From JBOGOC01 sp050747525 (GTDB lineage: Bacteria > Acidobacteriota > Polarisedimenticolia > JACPZX01 > DASXTC01), in contig JBOGOC010000091.1 of NCBI GenBank assembly GCA_050747525.1, forward strand, positions 1 through 64,000: DNA of 64,000 nucleotides, given 5' to 3'. The notes under the pieces were generated by a model. That model was given only the letters and a program-made list of their open reading frames with translations. It ran no database searches and was not told the origin of the DNA. Position 1 is the first letter of the stretch. Each line of letters begins with the position of its first letter. The position numbers were made by a program, and so were the translations under genes. Below, piece by piece: positions 54,507 to 62,358 of the stretch.

Positions 54507-55916
54507 TTAGACGGGAACGAGGCTCTTGAGGAAAGCGGCGTTGCTGGGGTGCTTGCCCATCTTGTCCAGCAGGAGCTGCATGGCCTCCACCGGCTTGACC
54601 GAGCTGAGGACCCGGCGCAGGAGGTTGGCCTTCACCAGCTCATCGGGGGTGAACAGCAGCTCTTCGCGACGGGTCCCCGACATGCTGATGTCCACGGCGG
54701 GGAAGACGCGGCGCTCGAACAGCCCGCGGTCGAGAAGCAGCTCCATGTTGCCGGTCCCTTTGAACTCCTGGAAGATGACCTCGTCCATGCGGCTGCCGGT
54801 GTCGACCAGGGCGCTGGCGATGATGGTGAGGCTGCCTCCCTCCTCGGCCTGCCGGGCCGAGCCGAAGAAGTAGCGCGGCTTCTCCATGGTGCGCGAGTCG
54901 ATGCCGCCGGTCAGGATCTTCCCCGAGCCGCGTTGCTCGCGGTTGTAGGCGCGCGCCAGGCGGGTGAGCGAGTCGAGCAGGATCACGATGTCGCGCCCGT
55001 GCTCCACCTCGCGCCGTGCGTGCTCGAGCACGATCTCCGCCACGTTGACGTGCTGGCGGGACATCTCGTCGGATGACGACGCGATGACCTCTCCCTTCAC
55101 CGAGCGGCGGAAGTCGGTGACCTCTTCGGGGCGCTCGTCGATGAGCAGCACGATCAGCTTGGCGTGGGGATGGTTGTGGGAGATGCTGGCCGCCAGCTTC
55201 TGCAGCAGCGTGGTCTTGCCGGTCTTGGGGGCGGCCACGATCAGGCCGCGCTGGCCGAACCCGATCGGCGTGATCAGGTCGAGCACCCGCATCGACATTT
55301 CGTCCGAGACGGTCTCGAGCCGCATACGCCGGTTGGGGGCGATGGAGGTGAGGCGCTCGAACGGGATGAACTCGCGCCCGTCGGGCAGCCCGTTGGCCAC
55401 TTCCACCGCCTGCACGGTGACCTGCCCTTGCGGGCCGCGCGCCGGAGCCACCACGCCGCGCAGCAATGTCCCTTCTCTCACGTTCACGGTGCGCACGACG
55501 GGGGCAGGCACGTACACGTCTCCCACGCAGGCGACGTAGTTGTTTTCCTTGCGTCTCAGGAAGCCGTGGCCTGCGGGATAGATCTCGAGGAGCCCTTCGG
55601 TGGTTTCGCCCACTCCGGGTGCGGGCGCGCCTTGCCGCAGCACGCCCTGGGATTCGCGCTGGCCGCGCCCGTCGCGCTGGCCGCCCCCCTGGTGCTGGCG
55701 GCGGCCGCCATGAGGACCCCCATGACCCTGGCCTCCTCCATGCCCCCCGGCAGGAGGACGCTGGCGGTTGCCTCCGCCATGGGAGTGCGGGCCGCCCTGC
55801 CTCTGGGGATGGCCGGACTGGTGCCCGGTGTCGAAATGGGCCGCGGGACCGCCCCTCCTGTTCGGATTGGCAGGTCCTCCCTGGTGGCGTGCGGGCCTCC
55901 GGGAGCGATTCTTCAC
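54507..55916 (-). CDS. rho: Transcription termination factor Rho with Gly/His-rich N-terminus
   Basis: 469 residues from a GTG at 55916. The first ~95 residues are low-complexity Gly, His, Gln and Arg (PQRQGGPHSHGGGNRQRPP) instead of the usual N-terminal helical bundle. Then come the RNA-binding cold-shock-like domain (EIYPAGHGFLRRKENNYVA) and the hexameric ATPase with Walker A APKTGKTT, LLIDERPEEVTDF (Walker B region), ILLDSLTRLARAYN and GGIDSRTMEKP. The enzyme pulls RNA from stalled polymerase. The disordered tail may promote RNA binding or condensate formation, as reported for some Bacteroidota Rho proteins. Confidence in rho is very high; the tail's role is inference. Confidence 0.96.
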   Translation of the reverse strand: MKNRSRRPARHQGGPANPNRRGGPAAHFDTGHQSGHPQRQGGPHSHGGGNRQRPPAGGHGGGQGHGGPHGGRRQHQGGGQRDGRGQRESQGVLRQGAPAPGVGETTEGLLEIYPAGHGFLRRKENNYVACVGDVYVPAPVVRTVNVREGTLLRGVVAPARGPQGQVTVQAVEVANGLPDGREFIPFERLTSIAPNRRMRLETVSDEMSMRVLDLITPIGFGQRGLIVAAPKTGKTTLLQKLAASISHNHPHAKLIVLLIDERPEEVTDFRRSVKGEVIASSSDEMSRQHVNVAEIVLEHARREVEHGRDIVILLDSLTRLARAYNREQRGSGKILTGGIDSRTMEKPRYFFGSARQAEEGGSLTIIASALVDTGSRMDEVIFQEFKGTGNMELLLDRGLFERRVFPAVDISMSGTRREELLFTPDELVKANLLRRVLSSVKPVEAMQLLLDKMGKHPSNAAFLKSLVPV

Positions 55917-56199
55917 TGACTCATCACCAAACTCTTGCCTTGCACCGCGCCGGTGCTATGCGGCCCGAACCGTTGCGCCGGGGAAGACGGCAGGCTTGCG
56001 GGCGCCGCGCTTATCGTTCGGGCGTGGGCCGGACCCCTCTCAACTGCTTTCTGGCCTCCAGGCCTGTGTGGGGTGCGCGGGTTGGGAACTCGATTGTTCT
56101 CGCCGGCTGGGACCCGCGCCGGACGCCTCAATGTAGCACAGTCCTTCGGCTGGAGGGAAGGGGGGAATCACGGGGCTTCAGGCACTAAGATCTCTCCTC

Positions 56200-57684
56200 A
56201 TGAGACACCATCCCGCCCGGGCGATCCCCGGTCTCGTCCTCCTGGCCGCGCTGGCAGCCTGCGGAGGGGGATCGGGTCCTTCCCCTTCACGATCGAGCCG
56301 ATCCGAAGCGGCCCCGGCGCTTCTGGCTGGAGCGGCGGCCCGGCTGATCACCCCCGACCTGGCGAGCCCGGCCCAGCCGGTGTACGTCGGGGGCCTGGAA
56401 CGAGGGCTGAAGGCCACGGGAGTGGCCGACGAGCTGTATGCCCGGGCGATGGTCCTCACCGACGCGCAGGGAACCTCGGTGGGACTGGTGGTGCTCGACC
56501 TGATCGGCTTCTTTCACGACGACGTGGTCGCGGTGCGCGAGGAGCTGCAGACGCGCTACCCCGACATCCTCCTCGCCCACCTGGCCGTGGCCAGCACGCA
56601 CACCCACGCGGGGCCCGACGTCATCGGCCTGTGGACTCCCATCGGCGGCTCGGTGGATGCGGCCTACATCGCGCGGGTGCGGCGCGAGGCGGTGGAGGCG
56701 GTGGCCGAGGCGTGGCGCCGCCGCGCGCCGGCCGAGATGTACGTGGGCGTCTCGTCGGCCCCGGGCCTGGCCAAGGACACGCGGCTCCCCGAGGTGATCG
56801 ATGACGCCGTGCTCGCCCTGGGGCTGCGCGCTCCCGGAGGCGGGCCGGGGATCGCGTCGCTGGTGAACTGGAACAGCCACCCCAGCGTGGTGGGTGGCGA
56901 GAACAGCCGGCTGTCGGCGGACTTCCCGTGGGCCGTGGTGCGGCGCATGGAAAAGGACTGGGGTGGCGTGTCTCTGTACGCGAGCGGCGCGCTCGGAGGG
57001 CAGATCGGATCGGGGCGCGTGAAGGTGCCCGACCCGGCCACGGGCGACACCCCGAACGACCGGATGCGGCGTGCGGAGCTGCTGGGCGATCGCATCGGCG
57101 TCATCGCGGTCGAGTCGTTGCGCGAGGCCGTGAAGAGCCCCGCGCCGGCACCGCGCCTGAAGGCGGCCGGCCGCCCGCTGTGGATACCGATGGACAACGC
57201 CCGCTTTGCCGAGGGGCTCGCCATCGGTCTCATCCGCCCGCGCCGGCTGTATCCCCTGGGCGGCGGGGCGGACGGATGGCTTCCTTCGGAGCTGCCCGAC
57301 AAGTCGAGCCTGCGCCCCGGAACGTACGCGCTGAGAAGCGAGGCCGCGGTGGTGGATCTGGGGCCGGCGCGCCTGGCGCTGATCCCCGGTGAGCTGTATC
57401 CCGAGCTGGCGCTGGGGAAGTTTCAGGATCCCCAGGACCCGGGGGCCGACTTTCCCGGGGCGCCGCGCGAGGCCGCGCTTCGCGGCCTGTCCGACAGGCC
57501 GCTGTTCCTGATCGGGCTGGCCAACGACGAGCTGGGCTACATCATCCCCAGGGCCCAGTGGGACAGCGAACCCCCCTATGCCTACGGACGCGACGAGCCG
57601 CAGTACGGAGAGCGCAACTCGGTGGGGCCGTCCACGGCTCCGCTGGTGATGGAGGCGCTGCAGGAGCTGCTCGGCTCCCTCTGA
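56200..57684 (+). CDS. Neutral ceramidase-like lipoprotein
   Basis: 494 residues. The N-terminus (GLVLLAALAAC) has a lipobox, so the protein is likely a lipoprotein on the outer surface or periplasm. It follows the N-terminal neutral/alkaline ceramidase domain: an AARLITPD opening like other members, VVLDLIGFFHDDV, the metal-binding ASTHTHAGPDVIG, and a later NWNSHPSVVGGENS with further His. Ceramidases split the amide of ceramide; the bacterial family also includes enzymes of unknown substrate. The usual C-terminal domain is short or absent (family members are often ~600-700). Divergent from rho across a 283-base gap in which I see no clear promoter. Confidence 0.8.
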   Translation: MRHHPARAIPGLVLLAALAACGGGSGPSPSRSSRSEAAPALLAGAAARLITPDLASPAQPVYVGGLERGLKATGVADELYARAMVLTDAQGTSVGLVVLDLIGFFHDDVVAVREELQTRYPDILLAHLAVASTHTHAGPDVIGLWTPIGGSVDAAYIARVRREAVEAVAEAWRRRAPAEMYVGVSSAPGLAKDTRLPEVIDDAVLALGLRAPGGGPGIASLVNWNSHPSVVGGENSRLSADFPWAVVRRMEKDWGGVSLYASGALGGQIGSGRVKVPDPATGDTPNDRMRRAELLGDRIGVIAVESLREAVKSPAPAPRLKAAGRPLWIPMDNARFAEGLAIGLIRPRRLYPLGGGADGWLPSELPDKSSLRPGTYALRSEAAVVDLGPARLALIPGELYPELALGKFQDPQDPGADFPGAPREAALRGLSDRPLFLIGLANDELGYIIPRAQWDSEPPYAYGRDEPQYGERNSVGPSTAPLVMEALQELLGSL

Positions 57685-57710
57685 AGAGCTGCCCGGGCCC
57701 GCGTGCTACG

Positions 57711-59222
57711 ATGCGGGCCTCCATGATCATGCCCGTGACCGCGTGCGCCATGCTTCTCTCGGCGACCCTGTCCGCCTCCGCCGCACCGGCGACGCTGCGC
57801 CTGCAGACCGACGTGTCCTACACCGCCAACCTGGTCCACTGGGTGGACAACCTGGCCGGAACCTCGGTGGGCAAGACGCTGCCGGTCTACCGCTCGGCCT
57901 GGAGCGCCCGCTTCGGCCCCCTCGACCAGCGCGACAGGCAGGCCTTGCAGGAATTCGTCCGACTGCGCATGGCCCCCATCCCTTCGGGGGCCGAGGTCAT
58001 GAACCGCTCGGGGTGCCTGCCGGTCGAATCGGACGTCCTGAGCTGGCACCAGAAGTTCCTGGCGGCCGCGATGCAGGCCTCTTCCGTGCAGGAGCTGAGC
58101 GCCCTGCTGTCGTCCCCCCTGAGCACCCAGGACGCGGAGAAGCTCGGCGCCGTTCTGCGGCACTTCGAGCCCCGCTTCCGGCAGATCTGGGAAGGCCTCG
58201 AACACGTGCGGAGCTTTCAGGGCCGGTTCGAATCGTTTCTTCGCGAGGGGGGTCTGCCGGCCTACCTCGACACGCTGGCCGGGTTCTTCGGCGTGAACCC
58301 GGCCGACACCCCGCCCATGAAGGTCTCCTTCATCGGGCTGCCGGCCGACGGGCCCACGCACGCGGAGGCTGACGGCGACCATCTGCTGGTGGAGATCAGG
58401 CCGAACGATCGGCCCGAGCACCAGATCCAGGTGGTCGCCCACGAGGCGTCCCACTTCCTGATGCGGCGCCTTTCCGCCCAGCGCGTGGATGCGCTGGCGG
58501 CTGAGGCGCACGGGCAGGGCGCGGCCGGCGCGCTCATCTGGCGCTACATGTGGGAGGGGATCCCGACCACCCTGGGCCAGGGGCTGGCCGAGGCGAAGCT
58601 GACTCCCGCCACCTTCTCGACCTCGCTGAAGTGGTACCACATCGGCACGGTGGATCGGTTCGCCAAGCTGATCTACCCGAGCGTCTCGCGCGCGGTCCTG
58701 GACGGAGGCACGCTGGACGGGCCCCTCATGCGGCGTCTGGCCCGCGTAGTGGAGGGCTCGTCGCTGTTCACGGAGGCCACGCCGGCCGAGTTCCTCATGT
58801 CCTCCTTCTTCGCCGCCGGGAAGGACCTGGGCGCGGCCGCGGAGGTTCTGCAGTCGCGCATGGGCTCGGGCTCGCCTCCCGCCGAACGGTTCTCACTGGA
58901 GGATCCGCGCCTGGCGGACCTGATGCAGCGCTACGCCTGCCTGGGCGGGGTGGCGATCGTGACGGCCGACGAGCTGCCTCGCCTGGCCGGCCTGGACGGC
59001 GGGCTCTCGCTTTCCGGGCGCAGCCTGCGCGCCGCGCGCGACCACGCGGCGCGCGGAGACGGAACCATCCTGACCGGCCGCAGGACGGCCGGCGGCACGG
59101 TGTTCGTGCTGGTGGCGCCCGACGCCGGCCGTGCCGCCCCCCTCCTGGACTCCTTCATACACATGAAGGGGCTTCCTTCCTCCCCCGTGGACGTGCCGAT
59201 AGCGGGCGCCCGGCGGGACTGA
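57711..59222 (+). CDS. Secreted HExxH metalloprotease-like protein
   Basis: 503 residues, beginning 26 bases after the ceramidase-like gene; ATG at 57711, 57723 or 57729, none with a clear ribosome site. A signal peptide (MPVTACAMLLSATLSASA) precedes a mostly helical domain. A zinc-type motif H244-E245-A-S-H248 (VVAHEASHFLMRRL) is followed 20-30 residues later by a region with WRYMWEGIPTTLGQGLAE, where E could be the third ligand. A C-terminal ~100-residue part (LDGGLSLSGRSLRAARDHAA) looks like a separate alpha/beta domain. No family named with confidence. Probably co-transcribed with the ceramidase-like gene. Confidence 0.7.
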   Translation: MRASMIMPVTACAMLLSATLSASAAPATLRLQTDVSYTANLVHWVDNLAGTSVGKTLPVYRSAWSARFGPLDQRDRQALQEFVRLRMAPIPSGAEVMNRSGCLPVESDVLSWHQKFLAAAMQASSVQELSALLSSPLSTQDAEKLGAVLRHFEPRFRQIWEGLEHVRSFQGRFESFLREGGLPAYLDTLAGFFGVNPADTPPMKVSFIGLPADGPTHAEADGDHLLVEIRPNDRPEHQIQVVAHEASHFLMRRLSAQRVDALAAEAHGQGAAGALIWRYMWEGIPTTLGQGLAEAKLTPATFSTSLKWYHIGTVDRFAKLIYPSVSRAVLDGGTLDGPLMRRLARVVEGSSLFTEATPAEFLMSSFFAAGKDLGAAAEVLQSRMGSGSPPAERFSLEDPRLADLMQRYACLGGVAIVTADELPRLAGLDGGLSLSGRSLRAARDHAARGDGTILTGRRTAGGTVFVLVAPDAGRAAPLLDSFIHMKGLPSSPVDVPIAGARRD

Positions 59223-59268
59223 TCGGCCAACCGGCTGGAACTCCTTGCCACACGCTGAATATGCTTTA

Positions 59269-59296
59269 TTGACATTTTTCAGGTTCGCCGTATCTA
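59269..59296 (+). promoter_or_regulatory. Consensus-like promoter overlapping a ribosome site
   Basis: TTGACA (59269-59274), a 16-base spacer and TATCTA (59291-59296). The next bases, AAGGAGGT at 59298-59305, form a perfect ribosome site for the GTG at 59310. A start about 7 bases after the -10 would begin transcription within that site. Confidence 0.55.
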
Positions 59297-59309
59297 GAAG
59301 GAGGTCATT

Positions 59310-59501
59310 GTGTTTCCCCGGGGCGACAGTTCCTTGCGGAGGGAGCGACTGGCCGGTCCTGCCGCCGGCCTTGACGCCCCGGGGTCCCCGGCAGATCCAG
59401 TAAGCGGGGGGGACGTGGGGCCGGCTTCGTCAGAAGCCGGCCCTGCGAAGGAGGAAGACAGGAACTCGCTGCCCTCACGGATCGTTAGAATGGTTCAATG
59501 A
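59310..59501 (+). CDS. Small 63-codon leader-type ORF with a strong hairpin
   Basis: 63 residues from GTG, with AAGGAGGT 4 bases upstream. Its stop overlaps the next gene's ATG (ATGA, 59498-59501), so translation would be coupled. The peptide is Pro, Gly, Ala and Ser-rich without a signal or fold. Its sequence contains an 11-bp perfect hairpin at 59418-59443. Either a genuine tiny protein or, more likely, a leader peptide controlling the membrane protein gene. Confidence 0.5.
   Translation: MFPRGDSSLRRERLAGPAAGLDAPGSPADPVSGGDVGPASSEAGPAKEEDRNSLPSRIVRMVQ
59418..59443 (+). promoter_or_regulatory. 11-bp perfect hairpin within the leader ORF
   Basis: GGGCCGGCTTC (59418-59428), loop GTCA, GAAGCCGGCCC (59433-59443). 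No T-run follows, but AAGGAGG appears right after (59448-59454), 44 bases before the next ATG. Ribosomes crossing the leader would melt it; stalling would let it form. Confidence 0.6.
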
Positions 59502-60457
59502 GAACCGGTGGCAAGATCCTCCTGGGGTGCGTGGCGACCCCCTTCGTGCTCCTGCTGCTCTTCGCCCTGCTCTTCCTCGTGTTCCGCGCCATGCCTCTGC
59601 CCGAGAGCGCTCCCACTCAGGCCGCGCAGGAGCCATCCGGATCGGTGACCCTGCAGCAGCTCGAGGCCGAAGGGCTCGCGGTGGGCGCCCCAGAGGCCCC
59701 GCCCGGAAAGGCCGTTTCCGTCACCATCTGGCTGGAGGAGGGAACCTTCCACGTCAAGCCGGCCCCCGAAGGGGAAGGGTTCCGCGTGGAAGGGCAGTAC
59801 GACAAGTCGATGTACGACCTGAAGCACGAGATCACCCGTGACCGATCGGGGACGGCGTCGTTCAGCCTCTCCTTCCGGCCCAGGTACTCGATGCTCAGAC
59901 GCATCCTGAGCGCGGGGTTCCTCCATATGGACGACGAGACCAACAAGATCACGGTGTACGTCCCTCGCGGACTTCCCATGGAGCTGAACCTCAAGTCGTA
60001 CAAAGGAGAGACCAACCTCGACCTCACCGGGCTTTCCCTTGCCAAGATGGATCTGGATCTGGGAATGGGAGAGCACAACATGGTGGTGAACGAGCCCAAT
60101 CCTCTGGAGATGAGTGCGCTGAAGGTCAATCAGTCGATGGGAGAGATGGAGCTTCACGGCCTGGCCAACCTGCGGGCCGGCGACATCACCATCTGGGGGC
60201 AGATGGGAGAGCTGTGCCTGGACCTGGGGGAATCTCTCCTGCGTGATACGAAGATGTACGCACGGATGCGCATGGGAGAGATGAGCATCGGGATTCCCAC
60301 CGACGCGCGCGTTCAGGCCAGCAGCAGCATGTTCCTGGGAGAAACCGAAGGAAATCCCAACCGCGCCGAAGGTGCGCACCGTCTGGAGCTCGACGTCAGC
60401 TCATCGATGGGCGAGCTCACTTATCACGACTCGCACCAGCTTTCCGACCCTCTATAA
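59498..60457 (+). CDS. Membrane-anchored toast-rack-like (DUF4097/LiaF-type) protein with MGE repeats
   Basis: 319 residues. One N-terminal membrane helix (FVLLLLFALLFLVFRAM) is followed by an exported domain of repeated beta strands. A tripeptide M-G-E occurs at residues 190, 214, 236, 259 and 304 at steps of 22-24 residues (the last at about twice that), for example LDLGMGEHN, SMGEMELHGL and RMGEMSIGIP. This indicates a right-handed beta stack of the toast-rack type, as in LiaF and DUF4097 proteins. These bind partner proteins or lipids in envelope-stress responses. It is coupled to the leader ORF upstream. Function unknown. Confidence 0.72.
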   Translation: MRTGGKILLGCVATPFVLLLLFALLFLVFRAMPLPESAPTQAAQEPSGSVTLQQLEAEGLAVGAPEAPPGKAVSVTIWLEEGTFHVKPAPEGEGFRVEGQYDKSMYDLKHEITRDRSGTASFSLSFRPRYSMLRRILSAGFLHMDDETNKITVYVPRGLPMELNLKSYKGETNLDLTGLSLAKMDLDLGMGEHNMVVNEPNPLEMSALKVNQSMGEMELHGLANLRAGDITIWGQMGELCLDLGESLLRDTKMYARMRMGEMSIGIPTDARVQASSSMFLGETEGNPNRAEGAHRLELDVSSSMGELTYHDSHQLSDPL

Positions 60458-60487
60458 TCCCTTCTATCGATTCCCCGCGGTTCCGAT

Positions 60488-60515
60488 TTGACTTCACCGA
60501 TCCCGGAGTTAAATT
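60488..60515 (+). promoter_or_regulatory. Candidate sigma-70 promoter
   Basis: TTGACT (60488-60493), a 16-base spacer and TAAATT (60510-60515), 52 bases upstream of the GTG at 60568 and just after the previous gene. It would drive the transglutaminase-like gene. Confidence 0.45.
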
Positions 60516-60567
60516 CGGGCCGTCGTACCCTTTCCGTTGACCCGCGTTTCCTCTCGGAGTCCCTGTC

Positions 60568-62211
60568 GTGAGCAAGACTGGAAACATCATCGCGACAGCC
60601 ATGTTCTGTCTGGTCGTCTCGTGTGTCGCTGCGTTCGCCCAAGAGGCGAACACGCCCAACCCCGCGAGCGGCGCAATCGCCGCGCTCGAGCAGTCCGTCG
60701 TGGACGATCTGGCGGACGGCCGGCTCGATTCACACTCGCTCGCCGACGCGGTGCTCATCGCGTCGGGCGTGAACAGCGAGGAGGCGCTGGCTCTCTACCG
60801 GACGCGGCTCGAAATGACGATCCGCACCGTGACGAAGCGGGTCCCCCACGGGGGCGGGCCGGAGCGCCGCGCCCGCCGGCTGCTGGCCGAGCTGCATCGC
60901 GACGTCTTCAAGCGGTACGAGCCGGCCACCGATCGATTCGCCGCCCTGCTGGACCAGGGGGTCTACAACTGCGTCTCGTCCACCCTGCTCTACATCCTGG
61001 CCGCCAGGGAGCTGGGCCTGGACGTCTCCGGGGCGGAGACCCCGCTGCACGTGTTCGTGGTGCTGAAGACCCCCACGCGCCGGGTGTCGATCGAGACGAC
61101 CTCTCCCGCGGGGTACGACGCGCGCCATGACCTGGTGCGCTTCCGCTCGTTCGTGCTGGCCAACAAGTACGCGACGGCCGAGGAGCTGGCCGAGCGCGGC
61201 ATCGAGAACGTGTTCAACGACTTTCACCGGATGACCCAGCCCATCCCGGCCGAGCGCGTCGTGGCCCTGCTGTATCACAACGCCGGAATCCGCGCGCTGC
61301 AGCGTCGGGAGGCCATCAACGCCGCGGGCCTGCTGGTCAACGCCGCCCGCATCTATCCGAACCTGGCCTACCGGTCGGAAAACCTGCGCACGACCCTGGC
61401 GTGGGCCGTGCGCGAGCAGTACGACGGCGGCGACTACCTCGGATCGTTCCGTCTCGGCGAAGTGGCGATGCGCCTCTTTCCCGGCCGAACCACGGTGACC
61501 GACAGGTTCATCGCGGTGACGGGGCGGCTCGTGGAGGAGACCGCGGGCGCCGGCCGGCTCGCGCAGGCGGAAGAATACGAGGCCAGGGCCCTGGGCCAGC
61601 TCCCCGAAGAGGAAGACAAACTCAAGCTGGAAGCCCTGACCGCCCCCGTCATCGCGCGCTCGGCCCTGCTGTCGCGCGACTGGGAGTCGGCGAGGCGCCA
61701 CGCGGCGCGCTTCCGAACCGCCTATCCGGATCCGCTGGAGGCCGAGCGGTTCGCCGGCTGGGTCGAGGCGCGCGCGGCGGAAGGGAGCGGCCCCGAAGGC
61801 TCCGGAAGCCCAGAGTTCTTCAACGAGATGCGCGGGGCGGTGATGGCGCTCCCCGCCGTGTGCACGACCCAGCAGCTCGAATCGGTGGTCGAGGCGGTGG
61901 GCGCCCTCGCCACGCAGGGCCGCTTCGAAGAGGCCCTCGCCGTCGGGCGCATGCAGCGCGACGGTCTGCGCGACGAGCCCGCGCGCGAAGCGATGGACGT
62001 GCTGCTCAAGGCGGTGGCCCGCCGCCAGATCACCACCCTGCTCACGCTGCGCCGCTGGCGCGACGCCGGGCAGGCCGCCGAAGAGGCGCTCAGCGAATGG
62101 CCCGGCGACGCCGACCTGCAGGCTCTGCACGGGCGCATCGTCTCGGCCGCCCGCCCCGATCTCCAGCTCACCCCCACGACGGGCTCCTCGCTGGGGATTC
62201 AGGAGCGCTGA
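60568..62211 (+). CDS. Exported transglutaminase-like protein with helical repeats
   Basis: 547 residues; GTG start with GGAG 8 bases upstream. A signal peptide (IIATAMFCLVVSCVAAFAQ) is followed by a transglutaminase-like core with C135 (GVYNCVSSTLLYI), H161 (ETPLHVFV) and E176 in the third-ligand place where the classical family has Asp. The remaining ~330 residues form TPR-like helix pairs (ALAVGRMQRDGLRDEPAREA). It resembles the operon protein at 13945-14844 but has Glu in the triad and longer repeats. Role unknown; such proteins may act as peptidases, acyltransferases or inactive binding folds. Confidence 0.8.
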   Translation: MSKTGNIIATAMFCLVVSCVAAFAQEANTPNPASGAIAALEQSVVDDLADGRLDSHSLADAVLIASGVNSEEALALYRTRLEMTIRTVTKRVPHGGGPERRARRLLAELHRDVFKRYEPATDRFAALLDQGVYNCVSSTLLYILAARELGLDVSGAETPLHVFVVLKTPTRRVSIETTSPAGYDARHDLVRFRSFVLANKYATAEELAERGIENVFNDFHRMTQPIPAERVVALLYHNAGIRALQRREAINAAGLLVNAARIYPNLAYRSENLRTTLAWAVREQYDGGDYLGSFRLGEVAMRLFPGRTTVTDRFIAVTGRLVEETAGAGRLAQAEEYEARALGQLPEEEDKLKLEALTAPVIARSALLSRDWESARRHAARFRTAYPDPLEAERFAGWVEARAAEGSGPEGSGSPEFFNEMRGAVMALPAVCTTQQLESVVEAVGALATQGRFEEALAVGRMQRDGLRDEPAREAMDVLLKAVARRQITTLLTLRRWRDAGQAAEEALSEWPGDADLQALHGRIVSAARPDLQLTPTTGSSLGIQER

Positions 62212-62358
62212 GCCTACGGTTCACCCGCCATCCGCAACGACCTGCCTCATGACTTGTAACCGAGTCGATCACTGACGGCCAGAGGCGACTGAGTCCGCCA
62301 GGCGCGATTTTTCACGGTCGCTCCGGTGTTCTGGTCGTATGATTGCGTGTCCAGATCG

